A stretch of 64,000 bases of DNA from Flavobacterium ranwuense (lineage in GTDB: Bacteria; Bacteroidota; Bacteroidia; Flavobacteriales; Flavobacteriaceae), in NCBI RefSeq assembly GCF_004349315.1, contig NZ_SMLH01000001.1:868001-932000 (forward strand). Direction: 5' to 3'. Shown here piece by piece: positions 61,380 through 64,000 of this stretch. How positions within the stretch are numbered: the first letter of the stretch is position 1; each line of letters opens with the position of its first letter. The position numbers and the translations under genes are program-made. The notes beneath the pieces are model-generated. The model was given only the letters and a program-made list of their open reading frames with translations, did not search any database and was not told the DNA's origin.

Positions 61380-62903
61380 ATGAAAAAAAATTATTTTTCA
61401 AAAAAGGTATTACATGCCTGTCTGTTATTTTTCATGATAATAACTACAAATGTGTTTGCTCAAGTAGGCATAGGAACTATCACACCCCATGCAAGTTCAG
61501 TATTGGATGTTTCATCAACAACCCAAGGAATGTTGACACCCAGAATGACAACTGTACAAAGAACTGCGATTGTCTCTCCAACCGATGGGTTAATAGTGTA
61601 CGATACGGATTTAAAATCTTTTTATCATTACAATATAACTACAGCATTATGGAATAGACTGAGTAGCGAAGCTAATGGTAGATTGAAGTTTAAACGTATA
61701 AAATCTACTGATGTTCTAGCGACAGTTTTAGCTGCTGAGAAGGCCGCAGGAGGTAATACTAAGTATCTTTTGGACACAGGAACTTTATACGAAATTAACG
61801 GTCAAGTAGTCGTAGACTTACCTATTGAATTGAATAATGCTTATGTCGTTGGTTTAGATTCTGGGGAGGATAAATTAGTTAAAGCTAGTGGAGATCTTTT
61901 TACAGGTACAACTGGTGGATCGATTAGGGTATTAACTTTAGTTTCTGGAGGGAATGTTTTTAATCTTACGGGAAACGGAACATCAAGTTTGGTTTTTAGA
62001 GATTGCATTGTAGCCAATTCTGCAAATGTTGGTCTTGTCAAAAATTTTGATTTAGTGTTTGTAAGTATCGTTCAATATTTTGGTAATACTAATGGAATTA
62101 TTTATGAAGATGTAAATAGGTTATTGATTAGTAATGCGGGTTGGTTTGGGGGAAGTGCACCTCTCGCTAATTCAGGAACGTATGAAAAGTTAGTTGGTAC
62201 ATTTTCTTTAGTTACTAAACAAGGAGGTTTTAGTGAAGTTACGGGAACCAGTGTTGGTTTTGACGTGTCTTTAAATCCTATTATTACAGGAGATGCAGTT
62301 ATGGAATCCGTCGTTTTTACAGGAGCGCTTTCGGGTGCAGGTGTGTATGTAAAAGCATATACAGTTGGTGGTTATGCAGGATATAATTTTAATAATAATT
62401 GGAGTGTACGTTGTCCTGGAATTCCAACTGAAATTGATGCTTCAGCTGCTGGAAATATTTATGATAATAACAATTTAAGCGCAACGACTACAACTGCTAC
62501 AACAATAAATACAGGCTATAAAGTCGGAACGAATGTAACAAATAATGCTAATCTTTTTAGAGCAGCATCTACAGTAAGTGGACGTTTGAAGTATACAGGG
62601 AAAAAGCCAAGATCTTTTCAAGTAATTACTTCGGTATCATTTCAAGTAGCGCCAGCGAATTTAGGATCAAATACAAATTATGTTTTCTATTTTGCTAAAA
62701 TTGGTGCTAATGGTACAACTGTGACTCCTTTGCCGGAAACAGAAACTTTTATCGATACAAATAGTGGTTTCACCCAATCGTTTCCAATTTCAGGGAATGT
62801 ATTTTTAAATAAAGATGAGTCCATAGAATTGCATTTAAAAAGGATATCAACTGGAACTACAACAAAATTAGATACTTATTCTTTTAATCTTTCTATAAAA
62901 TAA
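61380..62903 (+). CDS. large secreted fibre-like protein of unknown function
   Basis: A 507-residue exported protein (signal peptide TTNVFAQ, about 1-28). The N-terminal motif VGIGTITPHASSVLDVSSTT, then MLTPRMTTVQRTAIVSP and GLIVYDTDLKSFYHYN, is the cap found on many Bacteroidota fibre and adhesin-like proteins. The middle is a repetitive beta-rich stretch with many Thr, Gly and Asn, suggesting a beta-helix. The last 100 or so residues look like a jelly-roll (VSFQVAPANLGSNTNYVFYF, ending YSFNLSIK). Possibly a surface filament or phage-derived tail fibre. Confidence 0.65.
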   Translation: MKKNYFSKKVLHACLLFFMIITTNVFAQVGIGTITPHASSVLDVSSTTQGMLTPRMTTVQRTAIVSPTDGLIVYDTDLKSFYHYNITTALWNRLSSEANGRLKFKRIKSTDVLATVLAAEKAAGGNTKYLLDTGTLYEINGQVVVDLPIELNNAYVVGLDSGEDKLVKASGDLFTGTTGGSIRVLTLVSGGNVFNLTGNGTSSLVFRDCIVANSANVGLVKNFDLVFVSIVQYFGNTNGIIYEDVNRLLISNAGWFGGSAPLANSGTYEKLVGTFSLVTKQGGFSEVTGTSVGFDVSLNPIITGDAVMESVVFTGALSGAGVYVKAYTVGGYAGYNFNNNWSVRCPGIPTEIDASAAGNIYDNNNLSATTTTATTINTGYKVGTNVTNNANLFRAASTVSGRLKYTGKKPRSFQVITSVSFQVAPANLGSNTNYVFYFAKIGANGTTVTPLPETETFIDTNSGFTQSFPISGNVFLNKDESIELHLKRISTGTTTKLDTYSFNLSIK

Positions 62904-62926
62904 AAAACATCAATTTATAATTTATT

Positions 62927-62970
62927 AAAAACCGGATTATTTTTTATATTAAATAATGCGGTTTTTTTTT
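62927..62970 (+). terminator. intrinsic terminator after the fibre-like gene
   Basis: AAACCGGATTAT and ATAATGCGGTTT form a bulged stem followed by ten T. Confidence 0.8.
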
Positions 62971-63080
62971 GTATTTCAAAGAATAGGTGCTTTTTTTAAA
63001 TTTAATCAACCGTTAATTTTTAATTAATAAGAAGCCATTTTGATGAATTGTTTTGTTATTTTGTTTAAAATTTTTTTAAA

Positions 63081-64000
63081 ATGATCTTTCGTATCGTATT
63101 CTTGTGCTTAATCCTTCTTATTATTGAGCTTTATACCTTTCAGGTATTAAAAACTTTAATAAAATCAAGGCCAGTTTTGTTTTCAATTCAGCTTATAAGC
63201 CTGGTAGTTTTAGTCTATATTGTCTATTCTTTGATGCAGTTTGACCGAAACTCAGGGCAAACCAAGCAACTGATGGTTATCATGGGGTTGCTGCTTATTG
63301 TTTATGTTCCAAAATTAATTTTGACATTGATATTAATGGGAGAAGACATCTTTAGATTAGGTGTTGGAGCTGTTAACCATTTTGTCAATTATGATAAAAA
63401 TGCAGATTTTTTGAATTCAAGAAGGAAGTTTGTCAGTCAAATAGGATTGGGCCTAGCAGCAGTTCCTTTTTTATCTTTAATTTATGGTGTGACCATAGGA
63501 AAATACAATTATAAAGTAATTAAGCAACGCATTTTTTTTCCTGATTTACCCGATGCTTTTGATGGTTTTACGATCACTCAAATATCAGATGTTCACAGCG
63601 GAAGTTTTGATAATCCGGAGAAAATTAATTATGCAATTGATTTAGTCAACGAACAAAATTCAGACATGATTTTGTTTACCGGTGATATTGTCAATACGGA
63701 TGCTAAAGAAATGCATCCTTGGATAGAAACCTTTAATAGAATTAAAAAACATGAATATGGAAAATATTCGGTTTTAGGGAATCACGATTATGGCGAATAT
63801 ATAACTTGGCCATCAGTGGCGGCCAAAGAAGATAATTTCAAAGCCATTAAAGATTTATATGGACAAATTGGTTTTAAATTAATGCTAAACGAACATACTT
63901 TTATTGAAAAAGGAGGTGCTCAAATTGCATTGGTTGGTGTCGAAAACTGGGGTCATAACTTCAAGCAGGCCGGAGATTTAAATAAAGCTTCAGGGCAGTT
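63081..64000 (+). CDS. membrane-anchored metallophosphoesterase, 5' part
   Basis: The frame opens at 63081 and runs off the window (306 codons visible). The first 125 or so residues hold four membrane spans (MIFRIVFLCLILLIIEL and later), and the phosphoesterase domain follows with all visible metal motifs: QISDVHSG, FTGDIVN and VLGNHDYG. This is the YkuE/YaeI-like class that acts on lipid or nucleotide phosphates at the membrane. The C-terminal motifs lie outside the window. Confidence 0.85.
   Translation, partial: MIFRIVFLCLILLIIELYTFQVLKTLIKSRPVLFSIQLISLVVLVYIVYSLMQFDRNSGQTKQLMVIMGLLLIVYVPKLILTLILMGEDIFRLGVGAVNHFVNYDKNADFLNSRRKFVSQIGLGLAAVPFLSLIYGVTIGKYNYKVIKQRIFFPDLPDAFDGFTITQISDVHSGSFDNPEKINYAIDLVNEQNSDMILFTGDIVNTDAKEMHPWIETFNRIKKHEYGKYSVLGNHDYGEYITWPSVAAKEDNFKAIKDLYGQIGFKLMLNEHTFIEKGGAQIALVGVENWGHNFKQAGDLNKASGQ

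Overview
The window is chromosomal DNA of a low-GC Bacteroidota, most likely Flavobacterium or a close relative (Flavobacteriaceae). The evidence is: gliding genes gldE and gldD behind mutY-ssb; promoters of the Bacteroidota type (TTG, 19 nt, TAnnTTTG) before dgt, rplU and rplM; families typical of the group (DUF3078, DUF3127, DUF4301, bacterial PcrB/GGGPS); and almost no Shine-Dalgarno sequences. Every gene looks native. I see no insertion sequence, prophage block, CRISPR array, rRNA or tRNA.

Layout. 0-3 kb: end of nrdB, then nrdA. 3-9 kb: RDD membrane protein, metE behind a cobalamin riboswitch, dgt, a DUF3078 outer-membrane protein. 9-14 kb: dxs and tadA (divergent, apparently leaderless), rng, a 30-codon mS38-like basic protein, HU. 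13.7-17.2 kb: mutY-ssb-gldE-gldD. 17-27 kb: metal-binding lipoprotein, EamA transporter, paired M16 peptidases, rplU-rpmA, an exported amidohydrolase, a PQQ-type sugar dehydrogenase and an unknown secreted protein. 27-34 kb: ahcY, a phosphopantetheinyl transferase, then pcrB, pnuC, a fusion of a NadR-type nicotinamide riboside kinase to DUF4301, and arfB. 34-43 kb: TPP riboswitch and TonB receptor, two small envelope proteins (one a Rieske-like protein without its histidines), greA, a HIT protein, a transglutaminase-like protein, an orphan histidine kinase, flavin reductase-DUF3127, and aat. 43-50.6 kb: a thiamine operon on the minus strand behind a second TPP riboswitch, in the order thiS, thiC, a second ThiE/TenI, thiD, thiE, thiG, thiH, thiF. 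50.6-55 kb: tag, a queuosine-precursor transporter, and rplM-rpsI-rpsB-tsf. 55-58 kb: two ferritin-like exported proteins with a duplication scar, and a LacI-family regulator. 58-64 kb: polA, a large secreted fibre-like protein, and the start of a metallophosphoesterase.

How the parts fit. Vitamin economy is the strongest theme. A B12 riboswitch controls the B12-independent methionine synthase. Two TPP riboswitches control thiamine synthesis and a probable thiamine receptor. pnuC plus a NadR-type kinase salvages a pyridine nucleoside. MetE and AhcY both belong to the methyl cycle.

The least explained material is: (1) the kinase-DUF4301 fusion, whose DUF4301 half carries motifs reminiscent of UDP-sugar pyrophosphorylases; (2) several dispersed repeat families, including a roughly 80-160 bp imperfect palindrome with four copies and short GGTTTT/AAAACC palindromes, one of which lies in frame inside a ThiE-like gene; (3) the Rieske-fold lipoprotein with both histidine ligands replaced; and (4) DUF3127 with an SSB-like acidic tail. 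All function calls come from recognising motifs by eye; no search was run.
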